Below are positions 1 to 5,838 of a DNA stretch of 5,874 nt, in pieces. The position numbers and the translations under genes were made by a program. The notes beneath the pieces were generated by a model that was not told the DNA's origin, made no database searches, and saw nothing but the letters and a program-made list of their open reading frames with translations. The stretch is from Lachnospiraceae bacterium (lineage in GTDB: Bacteria > Bacillota > Clostridia > Lachnospirales > Lachnospiraceae), in NCBI GenBank assembly GCA_022798035.1, contig JAAWLS010000159.1:1-5874 (forward strand), written 5' to 3'. Within the stretch, counting starts at the first letter, position 1, and every line of letters starts with the position of its first letter.

Positions 1-2202
1 CTGTTTGTTATTTTGCAGGGCAGTGTGCGGGCAGTTTCCGGGAAAAGTGAATTTAATATGGAAGCAGGCAGTATTGTGGGCATGATGGAAGGAAGTTCCG
101 GAAGTTATGCGTGTGATTATGTGGCAAATACAGACTGTGTGTTTTATGCATTTCCCTACCGCACAACAGAAGATTACAAAAAGATATTTGCAGAAGAAGA
201 AAAATATGTGGCAGTATTTGCCATGGGAGCAGTCCATCAGGCAAATGTACTGCTGGGAAGATACGATACGCTGCGCAAAAAAGCAAAAATATACGAAGAA
301 TTTCTGATGAAAAGCCACAAAGAGTACCGGGAACTCTGCAGCAAATATATGCTGCCGGAGAAGCCGCTCCCAGCGATTCAGTCTATCGTTCTGCCTCAGG
401 GCGGACAGATAGATTCCTGGACAATAGAGTATTACGGACGTATGTCGGAGCTGTCTTTAAAGGCGATTGACGCCTGTCTGGCCAGGGATTATGTGATTGG
501 AATCGGAGAGATTTCCAATGCAGCCTGCTGGATGGAGAAAGCTCTGGAGGAGAGTCTGCCCTGGAGGGAATATCTGGAGGGAAAGAGAGAGTTACTGCTG
601 TCAAAAGGAGGAGACAATCTTTTTCAGATGTATTTTGAGCTGGCAAAAAGGGCAGCCGCTTCTGGGAAGGATATAGAACCGATACAGCAGAAGATTGTAG
701 AACTGATGAAATTTGCCAAAGGCAGCAATCTGTTTCCGGACAAATTAATAGAGATAAAATATGCAGAGTATACAGGATATGATTTCACTCAGACAAACCA
801 GGGAGGCGCAAAAGAAGAAGACCCGGTAGAACCCTACGAAGAGGGTATTGATTATCTGAGCCAGATTCTGGACTATTCCGGGTACGGAGGGGAAGAAGCG
901 GAAAGTTTCCGAGAATCCCTGCAGGAATACAAGAATCTTCCCGATATTCTTGCCACGACAGATGATGTACGCAGGCTGCGCCGGAAGCTGACGGATGATT
1001 TCTATCATATTTATGAGCTGGCATTTTTCCGTTCCCTGGAGGGAGGATATATGCCTACCTCAGTAAAAATGTTTTTGAATTTTGGATTTATGGACGAGGA
1101 GATGACAGGAGAAGAAAACACCCGCAGTCTCTTTGAACTGGCAGGAAATATCAGGCGTTGCAAGGCAGAGAACGTCTTTACCATATATGAGTGGCTGTTG
1201 AGCATTTACCGGGGAGAAAACGAGCCCTCCAGAAATGAATTCGACATGGATTACACAGGGTATTTGAATGAGCAGAAAAAGACAGGAAAGATTACGGCAG
1301 CCCAGGTGCCCCTTCTGGCAAAAGACAACCAGGAGAAACTTAAATTTGAGATACAAAATATGTTCGTGTCCACCAACCGGGCTACTTATGGAAAAATATC
1401 TACCTTCTGTCCTATTCTCTACAAAGATGATATTATTGGAACGCCTGAAAATATGCTGATTACAGCTCAGAAGGCAAATGAATATTTAGATGAAATCCGC
1501 AAAATAGATTTCTCACTGTTCTTCCGGGAGGTTGGCTTCTCAGACCCAGACCACGAAGTAAACATGGAAATGATACAGAAAGAAGTTATTCCCTATGTGA
1601 TTTTGATGCCAAATGCAGGAACCAAGGCTATGATGTGGCAGGAGACAGCCGGAATCAAAAAGGACACACAGGCCAGATTTATTTTCCCGATTTTGACGGT
1701 GACAGATGTGGGAGAACTGATGGTGGAAGTGTGCGGACGTTTCCGCTGGGAGATGTGCCGTAAGATTCAGGGTGTGCGCTGGAACGATATCACGGAGGCA
1801 TCTCTGACCTCAGAGTACAATGATTATATCCAGTATTACAGGAAGAATCACGATTTGTCTGCGGATGCGAAAGAGAAGATTAAAAATGCACTTTACAAAT
1901 CTAAGAATAATTTCCGTGAAGTCTTTGTCAAGGATTATCAGAGCTGGATTCGCTACGAGTCTAAAGGCAGCTTCCGGCTGAATAAAGTGTCCAGAGACAT
2001 TATTTTCCGCTACTGTCCATTTAACAAAACCATCCGGGCGGAGTTGAAAGTAAATCCTATGTACCGTGAAATGTTTGAAAAATATGAAATCTTAAAAGAC
2101 CGAAAGGCACGTCATATGATGCTGTGGTATGACCGCTATCAGAAAAAAGGAGGAGTCATCACGGAGGAACTCCAGGTAAATAAAGATTTCTATGATATGT
2201 AA
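1..2202 (+). CDS. Crp-type cNMP-binding-domain protein with large uncharacterised C-terminal region, 5' end missing
   Basis: The frame is open from base 1 to a TAA at 2200-2202 (733 codons), so the true start lies left of the window. A TTG at 13-15 is the first possible start inside it, but it sits within the conserved fold and should not be used. Residues 1-53 (window codons) read as the second half of a cyclic-nucleotide-binding beta-roll: LFVILQGSV, then GSIVG, then a strand ending in FYAFPY. About 40-50 N-terminal residues are probably missing. The phosphate-binding cassette is atypical: the usual Glu and Arg appear replaced by Met28 and Tyr36, so ordinary cAMP binding is doubtful. Residues 54-115 look like the C-helix and a charged helix. 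No helix-turn-helix follows, so it is not a Crp-like transcription factor. An acidic linker (about 263-300) leads to a long, mostly helical region, and the last 210 residues are rich in W, Y, R and K. There are no membrane segments or catalytic motifs I recognise. It converges on the kinase gene. The function is unknown; a cytoplasmic sensor or regulator role is a guess. Confidence 0.85.
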   Translation: MFVILQGSVRAVSGKSEFNMEAGSIVGMMEGSSGSYACDYVANTDCVFYAFPYRTTEDYKKIFAEEEKYVAVFAMGAVHQANVLLGRYDTLRKKAKIYEEFLMKSHKEYRELCSKYMLPEKPLPAIQSIVLPQGGQIDSWTIEYYGRMSELSLKAIDACLARDYVIGIGEISNAACWMEKALEESLPWREYLEGKRELLLSKGGDNLFQMYFELAKRAAASGKDIEPIQQKIVELMKFAKGSNLFPDKLIEIKYAEYTGYDFTQTNQGGAKEEDPVEPYEEGIDYLSQILDYSGYGGEEAESFRESLQEYKNLPDILATTDDVRRLRRKLTDDFYHIYELAFFRSLEGGYMPTSVKMFLNFGFMDEEMTGEENTRSLFELAGNIRRCKAENVFTIYEWLLSIYRGENEPSRNEFDMDYTGYLNEQKKTGKITAAQVPLLAKDNQEKLKFEIQNMFVSTNRATYGKISTFCPILYKDDIIGTPENMLITAQKANEYLDEIRKIDFSLFFREVGFSDPDHEVNMEMIQKEVIPYVILMPNAGTKAMMWQETAGIKKDTQARFIFPILTVTDVGELMVEVCGRFRWEMCRKIQGVRWNDITEASLTSEYNDYIQYYRKNHDLSADAKEKIKNALYKSKNNFREVFVKDYQSWIRYESKGSFRLNKVSRDIIFRYCPFNKTIRAELKVNPMYREMFEKYEILKDRKARHMMLWYDRYQKKGGVITEELQVNKDFYDM

Positions 2203-2268
2203 AAAAATACCGCAGAAGTTCAGCCTATATCTGGGAAAGCAGACAGGCGGACTTCAGCGGTATTTTTT
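2202..2268. terminator. Bidirectional intrinsic terminator between convergent genes
   Basis: The arms at 2202-2221 and 2249-2268 are 20 bases each and complementary except for one A/A mismatch and one G/T wobble. The outer end is A-rich on the left and T-rich on the right, so each strand's transcript ends its stem in a U-tract. The 27-base middle can form a smaller inner stem (GCCT with AGGC, CTG with CAG). The left arm begins on the last base of the stop codon of the + strand gene. The right arm ends 14 bases before the stop of the - strand kinase gene. It therefore can serve as the shared end for both transcripts. Confidence 0.9.
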
Positions 2269-2282
2269 CTGGGAAAAAGGGA

Positions 2283-3224
2283 TTACTGAGGCATTTCTGC
2301 CGGGAAAGCAGGCAGAGTGAGAATGAGCCTGAGAATGGTACTGCTCCTTGCTTCTGCGATTAATGTACCCTGCATGGCTTCTGCCAGGGATTTGGCAATG
2401 GTCAGTCCCAGCCCGGTGCTCTCTTGGTTTCTGACAGATTCCTGCATGTAGAAACGCTCAAAGAGATGGGAGATATCCTGAGGCAGAGGTTTTTTTGTGT
2501 CATTTGTAAAAGTTACGGTGACACGTGATTTTTCACGATACTCTTCCAATTGGATATGCAGGAAACTATTTGCGTACCGTCCGGTGTTCTGAAAAAGATT
2601 GGAAAAAATACGCTCCAGCCCCCGGCAGTCCCCCAGAACCATGACGGGATGGTTTGGAAGTGTGCTGGTTATAGAAAGATGAGATTGTTCCAGAATTTGG
2701 TAATTGTCTAGGAGGGCCTCCCGCAGAATCCGGCAGAGGTCTGTCTGCTGTAAAATAAATTTGTATTCCCGGGAGATAAGCTGGGAGAAATCATAGAATT
2801 CTGTAACCAGAGTTTCCATGGACCTGGCCTTTCTCTCAATAATTTTCAAATCTTCTTTCAGCTCTTTCGGCATTTGAGTCATGTAGTCTGACTTGCGGAT
2901 GAATTTCAGATAACCTAAGATGACAGTCAGAGGAGTTCTGAGGTCATGGCTGATGTCTTCAATCTGCCGCTGAAATGCCCGTTCCCGTTTCTCATAATTT
3001 TGACGTTCCCTTTGCATATCCTCCAAAAGCTCATTAAAGGAGTGCATAAGGTGTTCTAAATCTTTGTCCGGCAGAGCCATGTGGAGTATTTGGTTCTGGG
3101 AGAGGTCTTTTTTGATTTCCAGCAGCTGCAGGTCAGCCTCCTTGAGAGCGTACTGTATGCCCCGATGGTGCAGAGCAAAATATCCTGCAGCTAAAATGAA
3201 AAAAATAAGAAATAAATAAATCAT
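2283..3224 (-). CDS. Sensor histidine kinase, single N-terminal membrane helix
   Basis: This is a 313-residue kinase partner for the OmpR-type regulator at 5027-5707. One hydrophobic helix spans residues 2-18 with almost nothing before it, so there is no outside sensor domain. A charged helical linker (about 20-88) leads to the dimerisation/phosphoacceptor site ISHDLRTPL with His93. The ATPase domain shows an N-box-like stretch (Asn209, Asn213), an F-box LFERFY (254-259) and a G2 box TGLGLTIAK (270-278). A canonical DxGxG G1 box is missing; FTNDTKKP stands at that place (239-246). I chose the ATG at 3222-3224 because AGGA lies 9 bases upstream, the membrane helix follows directly and the gap from the permease stop is only 11 bases. 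The frame is open further upstream (ATG at 3342-3344), but that would run 109 bases into the permease gene with no membrane or domain signal. As last gene of the ATPase-permease transcript, it probably responds to transporter state. That is inferred from context and compactness. Confidence 0.92.
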   Translation of the reverse strand: MIYLFLIFFILAAGYFALHHRGIQYALKEADLQLLEIKKDLSQNQILHMALPDKDLEHLMHSFNELLEDMQRERQNYEKRERAFQRQIEDISHDLRTPLTVILGYLKFIRKSDYMTQMPKELKEDLKIIERKARSMETLVTEFYDFSQLISREYKFILQQTDLCRILREALLDNYQILEQSHLSITSTLPNHPVMVLGDCRGLERIFSNLFQNTGRYANSFLHIQLEEYREKSRVTVTFTNDTKKPLPQDISHLFERFYMQESVRNQESTGLGLTIAKSLAEAMQGTLIAEARSSTILRLILTLPAFPAEMPQ

Positions 3225-3233
3225 TATGGTATA

Positions 3234-3237
3234 TCCT
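3234..3237 (-). promoter_or_regulatory. Ribosome binding site of the kinase gene
   Basis: AGGA on the - strand overlaps the permease TAG stop (3236-3238) and lies 9 bases before the ATG at 3224. It is modest in strength but supports the short kinase start, and it suggests translational coupling to the end of the permease gene. Confidence 0.6.
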
Positions 3238-4012
3238 ATGACAAATCTTTTTTTCTCAGCAGCAGGACGCCGCTGATTCCAAACAGAAGGATTCCAGCCG
3301 TGCCGGCCAGCAGACATTTTGCCATGCCGGCTGCAGTCTGCCATATGGTACTGCAGGTAGTCAAATTGACAGTCATCTCAGCAGAAAAGAAATTGACAGG
3401 CAGCCACAGGGCAAGGGGAGTAAGGAAAGAGAGTTTCATACTCAGAATAAAAATTACTTTTGGTATGGCAAACAAAATGGCATACCAGACAATAAGCCCC
3501 AAAATGGTTTTGTCAAAAAGCTCCAGCAGGAGAATGGCAAGAATCAGCGCGGAGAGAGCAATCAGGGAAACGCCGGGAATTTCCATCAGCATATCCTGTA
3601 CAGTTACAGGGCCCGCTTCCTCTAAAAAAACAACTGCACTGCCAAGATAGACAGCCATAACGGGAATTAGAATGATAAGAGAGACGATAAGGCTTACCAC
3701 GCATTTTCCCAGAAACATGCTTGTTCGGGAGATTCCATAGGCAATGCTGTTTTTGCGGGTGCCGTTTCTGCTGTCTCCTTCATATAGAACAGAAACCACG
3801 ATACAGGCCGCGATGCAGTAAAGCATGGGCTGTGACACCAGATTTGAATAGGAAAAAGAAGTGGTTCCATAGCGAAAATTTGGTGTGTAGGCGGTAAATA
3901 AATACAATACCAGGTTGAGAAAAGCGGTCAATCCCCCAAAAATTCCCAGCAGAAGATACAGGCTCCTAGTATGAAGCGCGCGGTAACATTCACTTTTGAT
4001 ATAATTTAACAT
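3236..4012 (-). CDS. ABC-2 type permease, six membrane helices
   Basis: The 258-residue product is the membrane half of an exporter with the ATPase encoded just upstream. Hydrophobic stretches lie at about residues 17-39, 61-78, 103-130, 146-166, 169-190 and 232-253, giving six helices with both ends probably inside. After helix 2, a charged loop at 78-96 (EGDSRNGTRKNSIAYGISR) has the E...G..K..........SR pattern common in ABC-2 permeases of the bacitracin and lantibiotic-immunity type. Length is typical for that group (about 240-260). The ATG overlaps the ATPase stop by 7 bases (4006-4012) and is preceded by a strong GGGAGG, so the start is secure. Only one permease gene is present; a homodimer is likely unless another subunit lies elsewhere. 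The protein ends in RKKDLS, encoded over an A7 run where a -1 slip would enter the kinase frame. The substrate cannot be read from sequence; a membrane-active peptide or antibiotic is the usual cargo of relatives. Confidence 0.88.
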   Translation of the reverse strand: MLNYIKSECYRALHTRSLYLLLGIFGGLTAFLNLVLYLFTAYTPNFRYGTTSFSYSNLVSQPMLYCIAACIVVSVLYEGDSRNGTRKNSIAYGISRTSMFLGKCVVSLIVSLIILIPVMAVYLGSAVVFLEEAGPVTVQDMLMEIPGVSLIALSALILAILLLELFDKTILGLIVWYAILFAIPKVIFILSMKLSFLTPLALWLPVNFFSAEMTVNLTTCSTIWQTAAGMAKCLLAGTAGILLFGISGVLLLRKKDLS

Positions 4013-4932
4013 GATGGTTTTCCTCCCTGTTTTAAATCCACATAATATTTTTCCAAAGACGGCTGCCGTTCTTCCAATCTTGTGATGATAAGACCTTGTT
4101 CTGAGGCAAGCCTGCTGTAGAATTCCAGAGTCCTCTGGGGATTTGTAATTTGAATACTTTGGTCAGGAAGCACTTTGAAAAAGTCGTCGGGGCAGTTTCG
4201 CTCCAGCAGCGCCGCGTAAGTTTCGGTGTCAGAGACCATGACAATGAAGCTGGCGGTACATTTCTGCTGCAGCTCGTCCGCAGATATCTCTTCCAGCAAA
4301 TGTCCTTTGCTCAGAAATCCAAATGCAGAGGCCGTCTGCTGAAGTTCTGCCAGAATATGGCTGGAAAGCAGAATAGTGATATTTTTTTCATGGTTCAGCC
4401 GCTGAAGAAGATTTCTAAATTCTATGATGCCGCTGGGGTCTAAGCCGTTAATCGGTTCATCCAGAATTAAGAGCTGGGGTTCTCCAATCATGGCCATGGA
4501 AAGTCCCAGACGCTGCTTTTGCCCAAGAGAAAGATTCCTGCACATGCATTTTCGCTTTTCCCAGATATCGGTGAGCTTTAGGTTTTCTTCCACTTTCTCT
4601 CTGCCGGGAATTCCTTTTTGAATGCGGCAGTATTCCAGCATCTGTTCCACTGTCATACCAGGAAAAAATCCTGGTTGTTCAATGATGGCTCCAATCTGCC
4701 TGCGGCAGCGCCTCAGCTCTTGTTCCTGATATCTGCCGAAAAGAAAAATCTCCCCTGAGGTGGGAAATACATGGCCGGTCAAAAGTTTTAGGAGCGTGGA
4801 TTTTCCAGCCCCATTGTCGCCAATCAATCCGTAAATACTTCCCTTTTCCACATGAATGTCCACCTGTTCCAACGCAGGGACGGAGCCATAAGATTTTGAT
4901 AGATTTCTTGTCTCTATGACATACTCTTTCAT
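4006..4932 (-). CDS. ABC transporter ATP-binding protein, BcrA/lantibiotic-immunity type
   Basis: The 308-residue cytoplasmic ATPase powers the permease encoded next to it. All nucleotide-binding motifs are intact: Walker A GDNGAGKST (38-46), Q-loop Gln86 in IIEQPGFF, signature LSLGQ (134-138), Walker B LLILDEP (154-160) with catalytic Glu159, D-loop GLD (163-165) and switch His192. After about residue 215 comes an extension of some 90 residues ending in SLEKYYVDL, usual for exporters of the BcrA type and for peptide self-immunity pumps. The ATG at 4930-4932 is supported by GGAG 8 bases upstream and by the domain beginning at once (YVIETRNLSKSYG). It is the first gene after the 11-base repeat array and probably the first of a three-gene transcript with permease and kinase. 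The lack of two large BceB-type permease domains nearby argues against a BceAB system. Family assignment is firm; the substrate is unknown. Confidence 0.93.
   Translation of the reverse strand: MKEYVIETRNLSKSYGSVPALEQVDIHVEKGSIYGLIGDNGAGKSTLLKLLTGHVFPTSGEIFLFGRYQEQELRRCRRQIGAIIEQPGFFPGMTVEQMLEYCRIQKGIPGREKVEENLKLTDIWEKRKCMCRNLSLGQKQRLGLSMAMIGEPQLLILDEPINGLDPSGIIEFRNLLQRLNHEKNITILLSSHILAELQQTASAFGFLSKGHLLEEISADELQQKCTASFIVMVSDTETYAALLERNCPDDFFKVLPDQSIQITNPQRTLEFYSRLASEQGLIITRLEERQPSLEKYYVDLKQGGKPSC
4022..4027 (-). promoter_or_regulatory. Ribosome binding site of the permease gene
   Basis: GGGAGG on the - strand lies inside the last codons of the ATPase gene, 9 bases before the permease ATG at 4012. 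It fixes the permease start and fits coupled translation across the 7-base overlap. Confidence 0.8.
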
Positions 4933-4940
4933 ATTGTTTT

Positions 4941-4944
4941 CTCC
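4941..4944 (-). promoter_or_regulatory. Ribosome binding site of the ATPase gene
   Basis: GGAG lies 8 bases before the ATG at 4932, in a leader of roughly 30 bases if the proposed promoter is right. It decides the start, since no other in-frame start fits as well. Confidence 0.65.
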
Positions 4945-4970
4945 ATTCTCAATATTTTAGCGGTAAACCT

Positions 4971-4999
4971 ATCGTAGTATGTTTCTTTTAATGAGTCAT
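4971..4999 (-). promoter_or_regulatory. Candidate promoter of the ATPase-permease-kinase transcript
   Basis: On the - strand, ATGACT (4994-4999, 4 of 6 to TTGACA) and TACGAT (4971-4976, 4 of 6 to TATAAT) are exactly 17 bases apart. The -35 element lies inside the gene-proximal 11-base repeat, as expected for a weak promoter activated by an OmpR-family regulator. Transcription would begin near 4964, about 30 bases before the ATPase ATG. The match is moderate and rests partly on the spacing and the repeats. No terminator is visible between regulator and ATPase genes, so read-through from the regulator gene is also possible. Confidence 0.5.
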
Positions 5000-5026
5000 A
5001 AAGAACTTATAAAGAAGTCATAAAGA
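4994..5026 (-). repeat. Three tandem 11-base repeats, probable response-regulator operator
   Basis: Read on the + strand the units are AGTCATAAAGA (4994-5004), ACTTATAAAGA (5005-5015) and AGTCATAAAGA (5016-5026). Outer units are identical, and the middle one differs at two positions (2 and 4). The 11-base period is one helical turn, the spacing used by OmpR/PhoB-family regulators that bind head-to-tail on direct repeats. The array begins right after the stop codon of such a regulator (5027-5029) and ends inside the candidate -35 box of the ATPase transcript. The likely ligand is the phosphorylated product of the 5027-5707 gene; that is inference from position, period and family. Confidence 0.75.
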
Positions 5027-5707
5027 TTAATCAAGTTTAAATCCAATGCCGTACACAGTTCGGATATAGGTCTCGGTCTCGTCCGCCTCCTTTAATTTTT
5101 TCCGCAGATTGCTGACGTGGACGTTTACCGTGTTGCTTTCTCCGTAGTATCCGCCTTGCCAGATTAGCTCATAGAGGAGCTCTCTGGAATATACTTTTTC
5201 CGGCGCTTTTACGAGAAAGGATAAAAGTTCATATTCATGAAGGGTCAGAGAAAGCTCTTTTCCTCTTACCAGAACTTTCCGGGAATCCGGAAACAGCAGA
5301 AGATTTTTGTGAGACAAAGTCTGGCCTGCGGGTTCACTCTGGGTGCGCCTTAAGGCCGCCTGAACCCGGGCAACGACTTCTTCCGGCTCAAAAGGTTTCG
5401 TGATGTAGTCGTCAGCACCTTTTTGCAGCAGATTTACCTTGTCCTCTAAAGTGCTTTTTGCTGAGAGAATCAGGATGGGAAGATTATTCTGCAGTGTTTT
5501 GCGGATGTTCCAGAGCAGCTCTTCTCCTGATAATCCAGGAAGTATAAGGTCCAGAAGAATCAGAGAGGGCCGTTCTGCTTCCAGAAGAAGTTTTGCCTCC
5601 GTGCCGGAAAAAGCCTGAAGAGTAGAATATCCGGCTCTGTTCAGTGTTCTGGCAAGGAGATGGTTGATATCTGTCTCATCTTCAACAATCAGTAATTTAT
5701 AAGGCAT
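5027..5707 (-). CDS. OmpR-family response regulator (receiver plus winged helix)
   Basis: The 226-residue product is of usual family length. The receiver domain (about 1-120) has the acidic cluster Glu9-Asp10-Glu11, phosphoacceptor Asp53 in LLDLILPGLSG, switch Ser82 in LSAKS, and Tyr101 and Lys104 in DDYITKPF. The winged-helix DNA-binding domain (about 128-226) includes the LTLHEYELL helix start, the recognition helix around 191-206 (NTVNVHVSNLRKKL) and the wing ending YIRTVYGIGFKLD. The start at 5705-5707 is set by AAAGGAGG 5 bases upstream and by MPYKLLIVEDE being a normal receiver N-terminus. An in-frame GTG at 5825-5827 would add 40 residues encoded partly by a hairpin and was rejected. 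The cognate kinase is most likely the one at 2283-3224, encoded at the far end of the cluster, and the target is probably the repeat array immediately downstream. All phosphorylation residues are present, so it should be active. Confidence 0.95.
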   Translation of the reverse strand: MPYKLLIVEDETDINHLLARTLNRAGYSTLQAFSGTEAKLLLEAERPSLILLDLILPGLSGEELLWNIRKTLQNNLPILILSAKSTLEDKVNLLQKGADDYITKPFEPEEVVARVQAALRRTQSEPAGQTLSHKNLLLFPDSRKVLVRGKELSLTLHEYELLSFLVKAPEKVYSRELLYELIWQGGYYGESNTVNVHVSNLRKKLKEADETETYIRTVYGIGFKLD

Positions 5708-5712
5708 GGCTG

Positions 5713-5720
5713 CCTCCTTT
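5713..5720 (-). promoter_or_regulatory. Strong ribosome binding site of the response regulator gene
   Basis: AAAGGAGG on the - strand is a near-complete match to the 16S rRNA 3' end, with 5 bases before the ATG at 5707. It decides between this start and the longer open frame. I see no convincing promoter in 5721-5803: TTGCAC (5756-5761) could be a -35, but no good -10 follows at 16-18 bases, and TATACT (5726-5731) lies too close to this site. Confidence 0.85.
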
Positions 5721-5803
5721 GCGTGAGTATAATTTAGTAAAAAATTGCTCCGTTTGTGCAAAAATGCGGATATTTGAGAGAGATTTGACATATAAACAAA
5801 GTA

Positions 5804-5838
5804 AGAGAAGGCCAGCGGGGGAGCCACTAACCTTCTCT
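5804..5838 (-). terminator. Hairpin, probable intrinsic terminator of an upstream - strand gene
   Basis: On the - strand the 35 bases from AGAGAAGG to CCTTCTCT fold into a 15-pair stem with a 5-base loop (CTCCC); three of the pairs are G-U. It is followed by TACTTTGTTTAT (5792-5803), a loose T-rich tail. In the + strand RNA the wobble pairs become A/C mismatches, leaving only the outer 8 pairs, so selection appears to act on the - strand transcript. It may end a - strand gene beyond the right edge, or act as a leader hairpin of the regulator gene. The imperfect U-tract lowers confidence. Positions 5839-5874 are AT-rich and show no gene I can support. Confidence 0.5.

Noticed and set aside
13..15. 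TTG as start of the cNMP-domain gene
   Set aside because: Codons before it continue the conserved beta-roll (LFVIL), and no ribosome binding site can be seen in the 12 bases available; the gene is cut by the window edge.
3225..3344. Longer kinase start (ATG at 3342-3344) adding 40 residues
   Set aside because: It lies wholly inside or across the permease end, has no ribosome binding site of note, and adds a polar segment with no family likeness, while the ATG at 3224 has AGGA at 9 bases and the membrane helix at once.
3300..3650. Open frame of 116 codons on the + strand inside the permease gene
   Set aside because: It is antisense to a clear membrane protein gene, has no ribosome binding site or recognisable domain, and reads as a low-complexity shadow.
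3236..4932. A BceAB-type bacitracin transporter
   Set aside because: The permease is 258 residues with six helices and has no large extracellular domain, unlike BceB proteins of over 600 residues with ten helices.
4994..5026. The short tandem repeats as a CRISPR or minisatellite
   Set aside because: There are only three 11-base units without spacers, and their place at a promoter explains them better as an operator.
5785..5790. Perfect TTGACA on the + strand as a promoter
   Set aside because: No -10 hexamer lies 16-18 bases downstream; TATAAA at 5850-5855 is far too distant. A purine-rich AAGGGG near 5862-5868 could be a binding site for a + strand gene starting right after the window, but nothing inside the window supports it.
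5708..5827. Longer response regulator start (GTG at 5825-5827)
   Set aside because: The extra 40 residues precede a normal receiver N-terminus, begin within a hairpin, and ignore the AAAGGAGG just before the ATG at 5707.
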